The notes: generated by a model not told the origin, from the sequence alone. A stretch of 64,000 nt of DNA from Streptomyces sp. Edi2 (GCF_040253635.1 NZ_JBEJGX010000003.1:7155501-7219500); one strand, 5' to 3'; positions 8,994 through 18,103 are shown, numbered from the stretch's first letter. A program made the numbers and translations.

Positions 8994-9839
8994 CTACGGC
9001 TGCCGCAGGCGCGGGAGCGGGCAGTAGCGATCGCCGCCTTCGGCCACCACGGTTTTCCCGGGGGCGATCTCCGTGAACCCGGCATCCGTCACCACGGGCA
9101 GACCGCTGCGGGTCAGCTCCTCCCAGGCCTCGCCCCGGGCGTACCGTACGGACAGCGGGAACCCTGCCGCGCGCCAAGCCGCCCGCTCTTCCCCGGACAG
9201 CTCCCACCACGCCAGCTGTGCAGCGTGCCCGGCCTGGGCCATCTCCTTGCCCGTCGACATCCCCAGCGCGGCGTTGAGCCACAGCACCGGGGCGCCGGCG
9301 ACGGGTGCCCCGGGCGGCTGGGGATCGTCCAGCTCCGTGCCCGAGACCTGCAGCCGCGCCAGATCCTTCGGCCAGCCGTTCAGCGGCACCGGCGGGAAAA
9401 CCCGCACCTCGGCGCGGTGCCCGGTGACCGTGATGCCCGGCAGCGCCCCGGCCCGGCGCCACTCCGCGCCGCGCGCTCGCCGCACCACCTTCCGGATCCG
9501 GGCGTCCTGCCAGTCCCGCACCGCCGCGGCCCACTCGCCGTCCCCGGCCGACCGCTCGTCCGACAGCAGCACCAGCACCGCCCGCGCCGCGGTCTCCAGG
9601 GCGTCCGTACGCGCCGGCGGCTCGGCCCGCTCGATCCGCGCGACGAGCGGCAGCACGAACTGGGGTGCCGCGTCGGGGGCGGTCTCTTCGCGGCGGACGG
9701 CGTTGTCGGCGTGGTTGCCGGGGTCGTTGCCGGGCCGGGCGGCGGCTTCTGCGCCGGTGCTCTCCGTGCCGGTGCTCTTTGCGTCGGCGCTCTCTGTGCC
9801 GGAGCTTTCTGCGCGGGCCACGGTCTCTGTGCTGGTCAC
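8994..9839 (-). CDS. PTH2-type peptidyl-tRNA hydrolase family protein
   Basis: 281 residues from the GTG at 9839. The first 60 residues are a Ser/Glu/Thr/Ala-rich disordered leader. The C-terminal 110 residues match PTH2: LNAALGMSTGKEMAQAGHAAQLA (conserved Lys and AQ..HA) and LPVVTDAGFTEIAPGKTVVAEG (conserved Asp and Thr loop). PTH2 releases peptides from tRNA; bacteria normally use the unrelated Pth, so this is probably an accessory enzyme. The middle region (about 60-170) is not recognised. Confidence 0.75.
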   Translation of the reverse strand: MTSTETVARAESSGTESADAKSTGTESTGAEAAARPGNDPGNHADNAVRREETAPDAAPQFVLPLVARIERAEPPARTDALETAARAVLVLLSDERSAGDGEWAAAVRDWQDARIRKVVRRARGAEWRRAGALPGITVTGHRAEVRVFPPVPLNGWPKDLARLQVSGTELDDPQPPGAPVAGAPVLWLNAALGMSTGKEMAQAGHAAQLAWWELSGEERAAWRAAGFPLSVRYARGEAWEELTRSGLPVVTDAGFTEIAPGKTVVAEGGDRYCPLPRLRQP

Positions 9840-9910
9840 CCGTCCAGTCTGCCAGCCGCCACTGACAGGGCCTCCGTCACCGACAGTCGTCACCGTCGGC
9901 CGCCGCCCGC

Positions 9911-9962
9911 TCGCCGCCCTACGGTGCCTACCGGCCGGCCGGTGGGCACCGTAGGGCGGCGA
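9911..9962. repeat. 52-base near-perfect inverted repeat
   Basis: Two perfect 18-base arms (9911-9928 and 9945-9962) enclose an inner 14-base palindrome, ACCGGCCGGCCGGT, with one mismatched pair between. It lies between divergent genes, 72 bases upstream of the PTH2 start, so it is not a usual terminator position for either. Confidence 0.9.
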
Positions 9963-10082
9963 GCCAACATCGCCTGTCCGGCGCCGTGTTGCCGGCAGCA
10001 CGCGGCGTACCACGCGCTGCGGCGGGCACCGGTAAGCCCACCCGGCTACTGTCGGGGACGGCGGAGCGGGCCGGGCCGCCGG

Positions 10083-10156
10083 GTGGCAGTGCCGGACAGC
10101 AGGGCCCGGTGGCAGTGCGGCGTGGCAGTGCCGGACAGCAGTGCCGGACAGCAGTG
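10083..10156. repeat. tandem and interspersed GTGCCGGACAGCA repeats
   Basis: GTGCCGGACAGCA occurs at 10089, 10128 and 10141, the last two head to tail; two copies are preceded by GTGGCA. The stretch lies upstream of the ABC ATPase gene in an otherwise gene-free region (9840-10198). Confidence 0.8.
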
Positions 10157-10198
10157 TTCGAGTGGTAGTGCCGGGTGGCGGTGGAGGTGCCAACACGT

Positions 10199-11215
10199 AT
10201 GAGGCTGGACGGGGTAGGGCGGCGCTACGGGGTGCGGGGCCCCTGGGTGCTGCGGGACGTGCAACTGGAGGTGCCCCCGGGTGCGCTGCTGCGCATCGAG
10301 GGGACCAACGGCAGCGGGAAATCCACCTTGCTGCGGCTGCTGGCCGGGATCGACCGGCCCAGCGCCGGACGTATCACCGGCCGCCCGCGCAGCGCCTTTG
10401 TGCCCGAACGGTTCCCGGCCACGCTGCCCTTCACCGCCATCGACTACCTCACCCACCTCGGCCGTATCCACGGTCTGCGCGGCCCCGAAGCCGGGCGCCG
10501 TGGCACCGAATGGCTCGCCCGGTTCGGGGCGGCCGCGCACGCCCGCACCCCGCTGGCCGAGCTGTCCAAGGGGACGAGCCAGAAGGTCGCGGTCGCCCAG
10601 GCGCTGCTCGCCGAACCCGAACTCCTGGTTCTGGACGAGGCCTGGACCGGCCTGGACCAGGGCGCCCGGGACGTGCTCGACCGTGCGGTCGCCGAACGGG
10701 TCGCGGACGGCGGCACCGTCGTCTTCGTCGACCATGACCCGCAGCGGCTGGCGGGCGCGGCCGACGCCCGCTACCGCGTCGCGGACGGGCGGCTGCTGCC
10801 CCACGAGGAGAGCGGCCCGGCGGGGGACGAGGCGCCCGTGTCCGGCCCCGGAGTGGTCATCGAGGCCGAGGGCGCACCGGGAGCGCCGCTGCCCGGCGGG
10901 CCGGAGCAGACGCCCGTCGCCGGAGCACCACGGCTGCCCGGCGGCACGCGGGTCGTTCCCCGGCCGGACGGCACGACGCGGCTGACGGTCCCCGCCGTCC
11001 ACTCCGACGCCTTGCTGCGCATCCTGCTCACCGCACGGCCGCCGTGGCACATCCGGTCGGTCACCGGTGCCGCGGCGGGGCCGGGGGACGGTCCCGGCGA
11101 CGACGCCCAGGCGTCCGCCCCCGCATCCAGCCATTCGCCCGCCCCCGCACCCCCCTCTGCATCCGCACCCGCTCACACCTCCGCTTCCGCACCCGACGAG
11201 GCTCCCCTCCCGTGA
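10199..11215 (+). CDS. ABC transporter ATP-binding protein
   Basis: 338 residues from the ATG at 10199, placed after GGTGGAGGT; a GTG at 10175 in frame is possible. Walker A is GTNGSGKST, the signature helix is the variant LSKGTSQK, and Walker B is LLVLDEAWTG, followed by an H-loop FVDHD. After about residue 210 comes a Pro/Gly/Ala-rich extension of more than 120 residues with a VHSDALLRILL segment, unusual for a bare ATPase. The next gene, overlapping by four bases, is its membrane partner. The cargo is unknown. Confidence 0.9.
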   Translation: MRLDGVGRRYGVRGPWVLRDVQLEVPPGALLRIEGTNGSGKSTLLRLLAGIDRPSAGRITGRPRSAFVPERFPATLPFTAIDYLTHLGRIHGLRGPEAGRRGTEWLARFGAAAHARTPLAELSKGTSQKVAVAQALLAEPELLVLDEAWTGLDQGARDVLDRAVAERVADGGTVVFVDHDPQRLAGAADARYRVADGRLLPHEESGPAGDEAPVSGPGVVIEAEGAPGAPLPGGPEQTPVAGAPRLPGGTRVVPRPDGTTRLTVPAVHSDALLRILLTARPPWHIRSVTGAAAGPGDGPGDDAQASAPASSHSPAPAPPSASAPAHTSASAPDEAPLP

Positions 11216-11880
11216 TCGCTCTTCTCCGCTATCAGGCGGCGCTGCTCATCCGCTCGCACCGCTGGCTGCCGCCGGTGATCCTCTACGCCGCCTGGCTGGC
11301 CATCGGCGTCCAGAGCGGTGGCCCCCTCCTCGACGGGTTGGGCTGGGCCGCCGGCGGTCTGCTGCCGGTCGCTGTATGGCTGACCCGGGCCTGTGTCACC
11401 AACGAGCCGCCGGCTGCCCGTAATTGCACCGTCGCGGCCGCCGGGCCCGGCCGGGCCCACCTCGCCGGAGTGCTGACCGCGGTCTGTACCGCGGTACTGC
11501 TCGCCCTCGCCGGTACGGCAGCGGTCGTCTTGGTGTCCGACCCGCACTCGGCCCGCCACCGGATCCCCGTACCGGTCCTGCCCGCGGCGGCCGCCGGGCT
11601 GCTCGCCGCGATGGCATGCGTGTTGGCGGGCACCGCGATCGGCGCGCTGAGCAACCGGCCGGTGCTGCGCAGCACCGGCTGGAGCATCCCGGTGGGAATG
11701 CTCGCGGCCTTGCTGCTGCTCGTGCTGGACGCCTCGCCCGCCAACGCCGCCGTCTCGGGCCTGGTCACCGGCTCTCTCGACGGCACGATCACCACCCCGT
11801 GGCTGCCGCTCGCCGCCACCGCGCTGATCGCGGCCGCCGCCACTGCCGTCGCCTGCGCCCTCAACTCCCGCCGGAGCTGA
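11212..11880 (+). CDS. six-helix membrane protein, ABC partner
   Basis: 222 residues from the GTG at 11212, overlapping the ATPase stop (GTGA). Hydrophobic segments at about 18-38, 44-60, 84-105, 115-140, 150-170 and 195-218 suggest six membrane helices. Overlap and size support a permease role for the ATPase upstream. No family motif is recognised. Confidence 0.75.
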   Translation: MIALLRYQAALLIRSHRWLPPVILYAAWLAIGVQSGGPLLDGLGWAAGGLLPVAVWLTRACVTNEPPAARNCTVAAAGPGRAHLAGVLTAVCTAVLLALAGTAAVVLVSDPHSARHRIPVPVLPAAAAGLLAAMACVLAGTAIGALSNRPVLRSTGWSIPVGMLAALLLLVLDASPANAAVSGLVTGSLDGTITTPWLPLAATALIAAAATAVACALNSRRS

Positions 11881-11925
11881 AGTGCCGGGGCGAGCGACCG
11901 GGGAGTTCTCCCCCGCCCCCTCCCC

Positions 11926-11948
11926 CCTCTCCCCCTTCGGGGGAGGGG
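11926..11948. terminator. candidate terminator between convergent genes
   Basis: CCTCTCCCCC-TTC-GGGGGAGGGG forms a short strong hairpin in a C/G-tract region, 46 bases after the permease stop and before the convergent PhoX-like gene. Confidence 0.6.
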
Positions 11949-12036
11949 CGGGGGGTGGGTTCGGGGGTGGGGGAGCAGCCGCACGCTCGACGCCCCGCCC
12001 CACGGCATCACGAGTGCCAAGCCCCACCCCGCCGTA

Positions 12037-13431
12037 TCAGTGCTGCCAGGGCCCGGTCACCGCGAACGTGGTCCCCGGCGTATAGCAATTGACGTACATC
12101 GTCCGGTGGCCGGGCGAGAAGGTCACCCCCGCGAACTCACCCCACTCCGGCTTCTGCGGGGTGCCGATGTTCTGCCGGCCGCGCGCCATCGCATAGACCT
12201 CGCCGCGCCGGGTGAGGCCGAAGACGTGCTGGGCGCCCTCGCCGTCCTCGCAGACCATCAGGCCGCCGCTGGGCGCGAGACAGATGTTGTCGGGGGACTC
12301 GCCGGGCAACTGGAGGTCGCTGTCCGGGCCGAAGACGACGACCTGGGTCAGCCGCCGCTTCTTGGGGTCGTACTTCCACACCTGGCCGTAGTGGTCGGCA
12401 GCCGAGCCGGCGTCCCGGTGCGCAAAGCTGGAGACGAAGTAGACGCAGGAGCCGCCCCAGTAGCACCCCTCCAGCTTCTGGGCGTGGGTGATGCCGCCGG
12501 GGCCGAAGTCCTGGAAACGGACCGGGGTCTGACGGGCGAGCGGGTCCGGCACATCCACCCAGGTGACGTGGTCGAAGGTGGTGCCCGGTTGCTGGACGGT
12601 GGAGAGGTCGGGCACACCGGGGACCCGCAGCGCCTGGAGCCGGCCACCGGCCCGGAGCGAACCGCGGCCCCCCATCGGCTTCTCGGGCAGAAAGCGGTAG
12701 AACAGGCCGAACGGCTTGTCGAAGGCGTCCTCGGTCTCGTAGACGGTGCCGGTGCCGGGGTCGACGGCGATCGCCTCGTGCTGGAAGCGGCCCATGGCGG
12801 TCAGCGGGACCGCGCCGGTGCGCCGCGGGTCGTACGGATCGACCTCGAAGATGAAGCCGTGGTCCTTGGTGTAGTTCTCCTCACCGGCCCGGAGCTCGGT
12901 CTCCTCGCAGGTCAGCCAGGTGTGCCAAGGAGTGGGGCCGCCGGCGCAGTTGGTGGACGTACCGGCGATGGCGACCCGTTCCGAGCGGACGGAGTTGTCC
13001 CGGCCGAGTTCCAGGGCCGTACAGCCGCCCTCGCCACCGGGGTCGTACGTCAGCTCGCGGACCCTGGGGACGGCCTGGCGGGAGCCCGTACGGTTCTCGT
13101 GGTTGCGGACGAGGACGGTGCCGCCGCGGTGCCCGGGAGAACCGTGCGAGCCCGGAGAGCCCGCGAAGGCAGCCATACCGTCGCAGTTGCTGGGGACCTT
13201 GCCCTCCCCCGAGCGCAGCGGGTCGCCTTCCCGGGACAGCACCTGGTAGCGGAAGCCCCGGGGGAGATCGAGCAGGCCGTTCGGGTCGGGGACCAGCGGG
13301 CCGTAGCCGCGCCGTCCCATGCTCTGTGCTGTCGCGGTCCCCGTGAAGAGCTCCGTGAGGTTTCCGGAGAAGGCGATTCCGGCCCCCAGCGCGCCGGTTC
13401 TCGCCAGGATCTGACGTCGTGTCGCGGACAT
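12037..13431 (-). CDS. PhoX-like (DUF839) secreted phosphatase-family protein
   Basis: 464 residues from the ATG at 13431 with an AGGGAG ribosome site. It begins with a Tat-type signal, TRRQILARTGALGAGIAF. The body matches the DUF839/PhoX beta-propeller family: DGMAAF, VLVRNHENR, CEETEL, GFIFEVDP, GRFQHEAIAVDP, YETEDAF, FYRFLPEKP and, near the end, PDNICLAPSGGLMVCEDGEG. PhoX enzymes are calcium/iron alkaline phosphatases; many Streptomyces members are called only by family. Probable exported phosphoesterase. Confidence 0.85.
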   Translation of the reverse strand: MSATRRQILARTGALGAGIAFSGNLTELFTGTATAQSMGRRGYGPLVPDPNGLLDLPRGFRYQVLSREGDPLRSGEGKVPSNCDGMAAFAGSPGSHGSPGHRGGTVLVRNHENRTGSRQAVPRVRELTYDPGGEGGCTALELGRDNSVRSERVAIAGTSTNCAGGPTPWHTWLTCEETELRAGEENYTKDHGFIFEVDPYDPRRTGAVPLTAMGRFQHEAIAVDPGTGTVYETEDAFDKPFGLFYRFLPEKPMGGRGSLRAGGRLQALRVPGVPDLSTVQQPGTTFDHVTWVDVPDPLARQTPVRFQDFGPGGITHAQKLEGCYWGGSCVYFVSSFAHRDAGSAADHYGQVWKYDPKKRRLTQVVVFGPDSDLQLPGESPDNICLAPSGGLMVCEDGEGAQHVFGLTRRGEVYAMARGRQNIGTPQKPEWGEFAGVTFSPGHRTMYVNCYTPGTTFAVTGPWQH

Positions 13432-13486
13432 GGGCAACTCCCTGTTGGCGGACAGGTGACGTGACCCGCTCGTGTGTACCACGGGG

Positions 13487-13517
13487 CCGGGCCGCCGGGA
13501 ACCAGGCGGCGGCCCGG
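13487..13517. terminator. candidate terminator of zapE
   Basis: CCGGGCCGCCG and CGGCGGCCCGG form a perfect 11-bp stem with a 9-base loop, 19 bases downstream of the zapE stop on the minus strand and just upstream of the PhoX-like gene. Confidence 0.7.
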
Positions 13518-13535
13518 GTGTTGCCGTGGGAGCGT

Positions 13536-14657
13536 CTACCGGGAGCCGTCGGCCACCAGGGTGCCCGCGTCGCGCGCCAGGGCCGTCAGCCGGGAGATCG
13601 CCCGGAAGTACTTCTTGCGGTAGCCGCCGCGCAGCATCTCCTCGCTGAACAGCTCGTCGAAGGCCTTGCCGGAGGTCAGCACCGGCACCTCGCGGTCGTA
13701 GAGCCGGTCCGCGAGGACGACCAGACGCAGCGCGGTGGACTGGTCGGGCACCGCCTGGACGTCGGTGAGGCAGACCGCCTCGATGCCGTCGCACATCGCG
13801 CCGTAGCGGCTGGAGTGCACCTTCGACAGGTGCTCCAGCAGGGAGGGGAAGTCGTCGAGGGAGGCGCCGGGCGTGCGGTACGCCGTGCGGGTGACCGTCT
13901 CGTCGTCGTACGGGGCGGGCGCCTCGGGCAGGCCGCGGTGGCGGTAGTCCTCGCCGTCGATCCGCAGCGGACGGAAGTGAGCGCTCAGACCCTGGATCTC
14001 CCGCAGGAAGTCGGCCGCGGCGAACCGGCCCTCGCCCAGCTTGCCGGGCAGGGTGTTGGAGCTGGCGGCCAGCGCCACCCCGGCGTCGACCAGCTTGCCG
14101 AGCAGGGTGGAGACCAGGACTGTGTCACCGGGATCGTCCAGCTCGAACTCGTCGATGCACAGCAGCTTGTGCTCGCCGAGGGTGCGGACGGTCTGCTGGA
14201 AGCCGAGCGCGCCGACGAGGTTGGTCAGCTCGACGAAGGTGCCGAAGGCCTTGCGCTCGGCCGGGGCGGGGGTGGCGTGCCACAGCGAGGCGAGCAGGTG
14301 GGTCTTGCCGACGCCGTAGCCGCCGTCCAGGTAGACGCCGCGCGGGCCCCGGGGGGCCGCGGGCTTCCTGGCGAACCAGCGCCGCTTGCCCGAGCCGGCC
14401 TGCCCGGCGTCGATGCTCTCCGCGAAGTCGCTCAGGACCTGGACGGCCTCGGCCTGGCTGGGCTGCTTCGGGTCCGGGATGTAGGTGTCGAAGCGGGCGC
14501 CCTGGAAGCGTGGCGGCGGCACCATCTCGGCCACCAGGCGGTCGGCCGGGACGTGCGGGGCGCGGGCGGTGAGCGCGGCGGGCGCCGCGTCGTCCCCGTC
14601 GGCCGGCGGTCCGGCTATCGGGTCGGGCTGCGGGGAGGAGTGCTGGGAAGGCGACAC
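13536..14657 (-). CDS. zapE: cell division ATPase ZapE (AFG1-like)
   Basis: 373 residues from a GTG start. Walker A is GGYGVGKTH (112-120) and Walker B is LLCIDEFEL; SSNTLPGKL and REIQG follow as in AFG1/ZapE ATPases. ZapE destabilises FtsZ polymers in E. coli; the actinomycete role is less clear. The gene is divergent from the RibD-like reductase at 14725, leaving only 67 bases for two promoters. Confidence 0.9.
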   Translation of the reverse strand: MSPSQHSSPQPDPIAGPPADGDDAAPAALTARAPHVPADRLVAEMVPPPRFQGARFDTYIPDPKQPSQAEAVQVLSDFAESIDAGQAGSGKRRWFARKPAAPRGPRGVYLDGGYGVGKTHLLASLWHATPAPAERKAFGTFVELTNLVGALGFQQTVRTLGEHKLLCIDEFELDDPGDTVLVSTLLGKLVDAGVALAASSNTLPGKLGEGRFAAADFLREIQGLSAHFRPLRIDGEDYRHRGLPEAPAPYDDETVTRTAYRTPGASLDDFPSLLEHLSKVHSSRYGAMCDGIEAVCLTDVQAVPDQSTALRLVVLADRLYDREVPVLTSGKAFDELFSEEMLRGGYRKKYFRAISRLTALARDAGTLVADGSR

Positions 14658-14724
14658 AGCCGTCCAGCCTATCTCCTGTGCGGGGGCCGCCGGTCCGGTG
14701 AGAGGGGCATGTCACACTGCCGCC

Positions 14725-15549
14725 ATGCGACGCCTGTTCCCTCTCCCCGCCCCGTCCGCACCGGCCCCTGCCGCCGAGAACACCGAGGTGGGGGCGCTCG
14801 ACCCCGCGGACCGTGCCTGGCCGCTGCACGAGCTGGCCGACGCCTACGCGTACCCGGCGGCGGACGACCCGGTGCGCTCGGGGCGCACCGGGTGGCTGCG
14901 GGCGAACATGGTGTCCTCCGTGGACGGCGCGGCCCATCACGAGGGCCGCTCGCAGCCGCTCTCCAGCGATGCCGATATGCGGATCTTCGGGGTGCTGCGG
15001 GGCCTCGCGGATGCGGTGGTGGTGGGCGCGGAGACGGTGCGGCAGGAGGGCTACCGGCCGGCCCGCGCCCGTGAGGCCTTCGCCGCCCGCCGGGCCGCCG
15101 CCGGCCAGGGCCCGGCCCCCGCCATCGCCGTGGTGACCGCCGGCCTCGCGCTCGACTTCACCCTGCCGCTGTTCACCGAGCCGCTGGTCCCCACCCTGCT
15201 GCTGACCGGCGCGGGCGCGCCCGCGGACCGGGTGGCACAGGCCCGTGCCGCGGGCGCCGAGGTGCTGTTCGCCGGCGAGGGGCAGGGCGTCGATCCGGCC
15301 CGGGTGACCGGGGTGCTGGCCGGACGGGGGCACACCCGGCTGCTGACGGAGGGCGGGCCGATGCTGCTGGGGCAGTTCGCGGCGGCCGGCGCGCTGGACG
15401 AGCTGTGCCTGTCGCTGGCCCCGGTGGTTGCCGTGGGTGACGCGCCGAGGATCATGAACGGTCCTGCTGTTCCGGTACCGGAGCGGTTCGCCCTGGCGTC
15501 CGTACTGGAGGAGGGCGGGTTCCTCTTCACTCGCTACCGCCGGGCATGA
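14725..15549 (+). CDS. RibD C-terminal-type pyrimidine reductase family protein
   Basis: 274 residues. NMVSSVDGAAHHEGRSQPLSS and DMRIFGVLRGLADAVVVGAETVRQEGY are the N-terminal half of the RibD reductase/DHFR-like fold, and LLTEGGPMLLGQF and LCLSLAPVV the C-terminal half. The deaminase domain of full RibD is absent, so it reduces a pyrimidine or similar substrate with NADPH, perhaps in riboflavin or secondary metabolism. It stands alone, not in a rib operon. Confidence 0.85.
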   Translation: MRRLFPLPAPSAPAPAAENTEVGALDPADRAWPLHELADAYAYPAADDPVRSGRTGWLRANMVSSVDGAAHHEGRSQPLSSDADMRIFGVLRGLADAVVVGAETVRQEGYRPARAREAFAARRAAAGQGPAPAIAVVTAGLALDFTLPLFTEPLVPTLLLTGAGAPADRVAQARAAGAEVLFAGEGQGVDPARVTGVLAGRGHTRLLTEGGPMLLGQFAAAGALDELCLSLAPVVAVGDAPRIMNGPAVPVPERFALASVLEEGGFLFTRYRRA

Positions 15550-15607
15550 CAATCGGCGGAATTGTCTGTTCCGCTTAGCTTCTGTTGGGCACACTAAAAG
15601 CCAACAG
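15548..15607. promoter_or_regulatory. two inverted repeats upstream of the gene at 15688
   Basis: GACAAT-N7-ATTGTC (15548-15566) begins inside the stop codon of the reductase gene. CTGTTGG-N12-CCAACAG (15582-15607) has perfect 7-base arms. The stretch is AT-richer than its surroundings, as expected for a promoter and operator region. Confidence 0.5.
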
Positions 15608-15687
15608 TCCCGCACGGCTACGGGGCAGGATGGTGTCTGTCGGGCTCCGCGCCATGCGGCGCCCCGAAGAGAAGAAGGGCGTCCGTC

Positions 15688-16185
15688 GTGTTCACGAGCG
15701 TATTGATGATCGAGAAGCCACTGACGCCCGCCGATGTGGAGTTTGTGACCACCCTGCACGGCGATGACCGGATCTCGTTCGTCGTGCTCATGCAGCCTCG
15801 CGGCAAGCAGGATGTTCTGCTAAGGGCCATCGACGACGTGGCCCTCGGTGAGTTCGACGACGCCGTACGGGAGGGCGAGGAACCGGGCGGCGCCCGGGCG
15901 GAGGCCCCCGCCGAGCTCGCCCTGGCCCACACGCTGCAGGCACTGCGCGACACCGGCGCCCAGGCCGTCGGGCAGGTGGTCGAGGACCATCCGCTGGACC
16001 TGCTGCGGTCCGTCGTCGGCGAGACCGGCGCGGACGAGGTGATCGTGCTGACCACCCCGCACTTCGTGGAGGAGTTCTTCCACCGCGACTGGGCCTCCCG
16101 CGCCCGCCACAAGGTCGGTGTCCCGGTCCTCAAGCTGTTCTCCCATGCGGCGGACGACCAGCCCCAGGGGACCGCCGGGGGCTGA
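15688..16185 (+). CDS. conserved hypothetical protein, possible Rossmann/USP-like fold
   Basis: 165 residues from a GTG start. The pattern of strands and helices (FVVLMQP, GAQAVGQVVEDHPLDLLRSVV, ADEVIVLTTPH, VPVLKLFSH) resembles the alpha/beta fold of universal stress proteins, but I see no clear ATP-binding motif. Its upstream region holds two inverted repeats, so it may be regulated on its own. Confidence 0.6.
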   Translation: MFTSVLMIEKPLTPADVEFVTTLHGDDRISFVVLMQPRGKQDVLLRAIDDVALGEFDDAVREGEEPGGARAEAPAELALAHTLQALRDTGAQAVGQVVEDHPLDLLRSVVGETGADEVIVLTTPHFVEEFFHRDWASRARHKVGVPVLKLFSHAADDQPQGTAGG

Positions 16186-16202
16186 GCGGTCCACCGGCAC
16201 CG

Positions 16203-16242
16203 GGGACCCGCCCCGTATGCCGGGCCCCGTCCGCCGGGTCCC
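16203..16242. terminator. candidate bidirectional terminator
   Basis: GGGACCCG and CGGGTCCC are perfect 8-base arms flanking a GC-rich loop, between the convergent genes ending at 16185 and 16251. Confidence 0.5.
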
Positions 16243-16250
16243 GCCGGCGG

Positions 16251-16949
16251 TCAGGGGCGGGTGACGGACCGGGGGCGCAGCCGGCCGTCCCGCACCTCGG
16301 CGACCGTGTCCGCCACGTCCAGATGGGCGGGGTCGTGGGTGACCAGCACCGTCGCGGTGGCGCGCTGCCGGGTGAGCGTGCGCAGCAGCGTGAGCACCGC
16401 GGCGCCCCGCTCGTGGTCCAGGGCGCTGGTCGGCTCGTCCACCAGCAGCACCGCGGGCTCGTTCATCAGTGCCCGCGCGATATTGACCCGCTGCCGCTGA
16501 CCGCCCGACAGCTGATGCGGCCGCCGGTCGGCCCGGCCCTCCAGTCCGACCGCCGACAGCAGCTCCCGTGCCCGCGCCCGGGTTCGTGCCCGCGCCGTAC
16601 GCGACGCGCGCCCGTCCAGGTGGGCCATCACCTGCAGCTGTTCGGCGGCGGTCAGCGACGGGAGCAGACTGGGCTGCTGGAAGACCGTGCCGATGGCGGT
16701 GCGGCGCAGCGTCGTCAGCGCGGCCCGGCCGAGCCCCGCGGTGTCCGTGCCGTCGATCACCACCCGTCCGCGGTCCGGGGAGATCAGTGTGGCGGCGACC
16801 GCGAGCAGGCTGGACTTGCCGGATCCGGACGGGCCGATCACCGCGGTCAGACGCCCGGCGGGCACGGTCAGCGAGACCTTGTCCAGCGCCGTCAGCCGGG
16901 CGTCGCCGTCGGGGTAGGTGAGGGTGACATCGGTCAGTTCGAGGCTCAT
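16251..16949 (-). CDS. ABC transporter ATP-binding protein, MacB/LolD type
   Basis: 232 residues. Walker A is GPSGSGKSS, the signature is LSGGQRQRV and Walker B is LLVDEPTSALD, followed by the H-loop VTHD. The Q-loop is FQQPSLLPSLTA. The length is that of exporter-type ATPases that pair with FtsX-like permeases. The ATG at 16949 overlaps the permease stop by four bases, so the two are translated together. The operon is divergent from a two-component system at 18288. Confidence 0.95.
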   Translation of the reverse strand: MSLELTDVTLTYPDGDARLTALDKVSLTVPAGRLTAVIGPSGSGKSSLLAVAATLISPDRGRVVIDGTDTAGLGRAALTTLRRTAIGTVFQQPSLLPSLTAAEQLQVMAHLDGRASRTARARTRARARELLSAVGLEGRADRRPHQLSGGQRQRVNIARALMNEPAVLLVDEPTSALDHERGAAVLTLLRTLTRQRATATVLVTHDPAHLDVADTVAEVRDGRLRPRSVTRP

Positions 16950-18103
16950 CGGGCACTTCCCAGGGCGGTCAGCGGGTCCACGGACGTGATGCGGCGGATG
17001 GCGAGCGCGGCGCCTGCGGCACCCAGCGCGATCATGATCAGGGCGGGCGTCAGCACGGTGGCCGGGGCGAGCACAAAGGGCACCGTGCCGCCGATTCCGG
17101 CGCCCACCGCGGCTACCACGGCGCTGCCCAGGGCGGTCCCGGCCATCAGCAGCACGACGGCCTGTCCGAGCGCGTCCCGCAGCAGCGAGCGGGTCGAGGC
17201 GCCCAGCGCCTTCAGCACGGCGACATCGCTGCCGCGCTGGATCGTCCACACCGTGAAGAACGCCCCGATGACCAGCGCGGAGATGGCGAACAGAAAGCCG
17301 CGCATCAGCTGCAGGGACCCGTTCTCGGCGGAGTACGAGCCGATGGCCTGCAGGGCGTCCTCGGCGGCGACGGTCCTGGTGCCGAGTGCCCGGTCGGCGG
17401 CCGCCAGACCAGCGGTGCCGGAGGTCGAGAGGGCGAGGAAGGTCGCTCCGACGGTGCCGTCGGGTGCGCCGTTTCCCGCGGATGCGCCGTTCCCGCCGGG
17501 GGCCGGCTGTTCACCGGAGGCGGGGTGGTCACCGGCGGCCGCCCCGGTGCCGCCCGCCAGCCGCCGCCAGTCCTCCAGCGACGTCCAGACCACCGGCGTA
17601 TGGGCGTACATCGCCGCGCCCGACACCGCCGCCACCCGGACCGTGCGGCCGCCGAGCGTCAGCGTTCCCCCGGCCCGCACTCCCAGCGAGGCGGCGGCCT
17701 TCGAGGACAGCACCGCCGCGCCGTCAGCCACTCGCGCAGGCGCCGGCTCCGAGCCCGGCCGCACGCCGAACAGCGACACCGCGGCGGTCCGGCCGCCGGA
17801 CTCGGCCTTCGTCGTCGAGACCCCCAGCGGGTCGGCGCGCCGTACGCCCGGCACCCGCGCCCAGGCCCGTACGGTCCGCTCCGTCAGCCGCGAATCGGTG
17901 AAGGCGACGTCCCTGCCGTCGGCGGGCGCCGAGAACACCAGGTGGTCGGCGGGCAGCGCGGTGATCGCCGAGGTGTTCTCCCGGCCCAGGCCCGCAGTCA
18001 GGCCCGACAGCAACCCCACCAGCACCGTGATCAGCACGATGACGGTGCCCATCAGGGCGAACCGTCCCTTGGCGAATCTCAGGTCCCTCCAGGCGACGAA
18101 CAC
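16946..18103 (-). CDS. FtsX-like ABC permease
   Basis: 385 residues from the GTG at 18103, which follows GGAGG; a longer frame from 18271 would run across the regulatory gap. An N-terminal segment (ALMGTVIVLITVLVGLLSGL) anchors a large extracytoplasmic domain with a Gly/Ala-rich insert (GDHPASGEQPAPGGNGASAG). Three helices follow with the FtsX signature QRGSDVAVLKALGASTRSLL. Members export lipids or peptides, or sense envelope stress. The layout with the NarL-type system nearby resembles antibiotic- or envelope-response modules. Confidence 0.9.
   Translation of the reverse strand: MFVAWRDLRFAKGRFALMGTVIVLITVLVGLLSGLTAGLGRENTSAITALPADHLVFSAPADGRDVAFTDSRLTERTVRAWARVPGVRRADPLGVSTTKAESGGRTAAVSLFGVRPGSEPAPARVADGAAVLSSKAAASLGVRAGGTLTLGGRTVRVAAVSGAAMYAHTPVVWTSLEDWRRLAGGTGAAAGDHPASGEQPAPGGNGASAGNGAPDGTVGATFLALSTSGTAGLAAADRALGTRTVAAEDALQAIGSYSAENGSLQLMRGFLFAISALVIGAFFTVWTIQRGSDVAVLKALGASTRSLLRDALGQAVVLLMAGTALGSAVVAAVGAGIGGTVPFVLAPATVLTPALIMIALGAAGAALAIRRITSVDPLTALGSAR

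Noticed and set aside
8892..10202. long plus-strand frame over the PTH2 gene
   Set aside because: Antisense to the PTH2 protein, which has clear conserved motifs.
12040..13464. 474-codon plus-strand frame over the PhoX-like gene
   Set aside because: Reads as an antisense shadow; the minus strand carries a Tat signal and family motifs.
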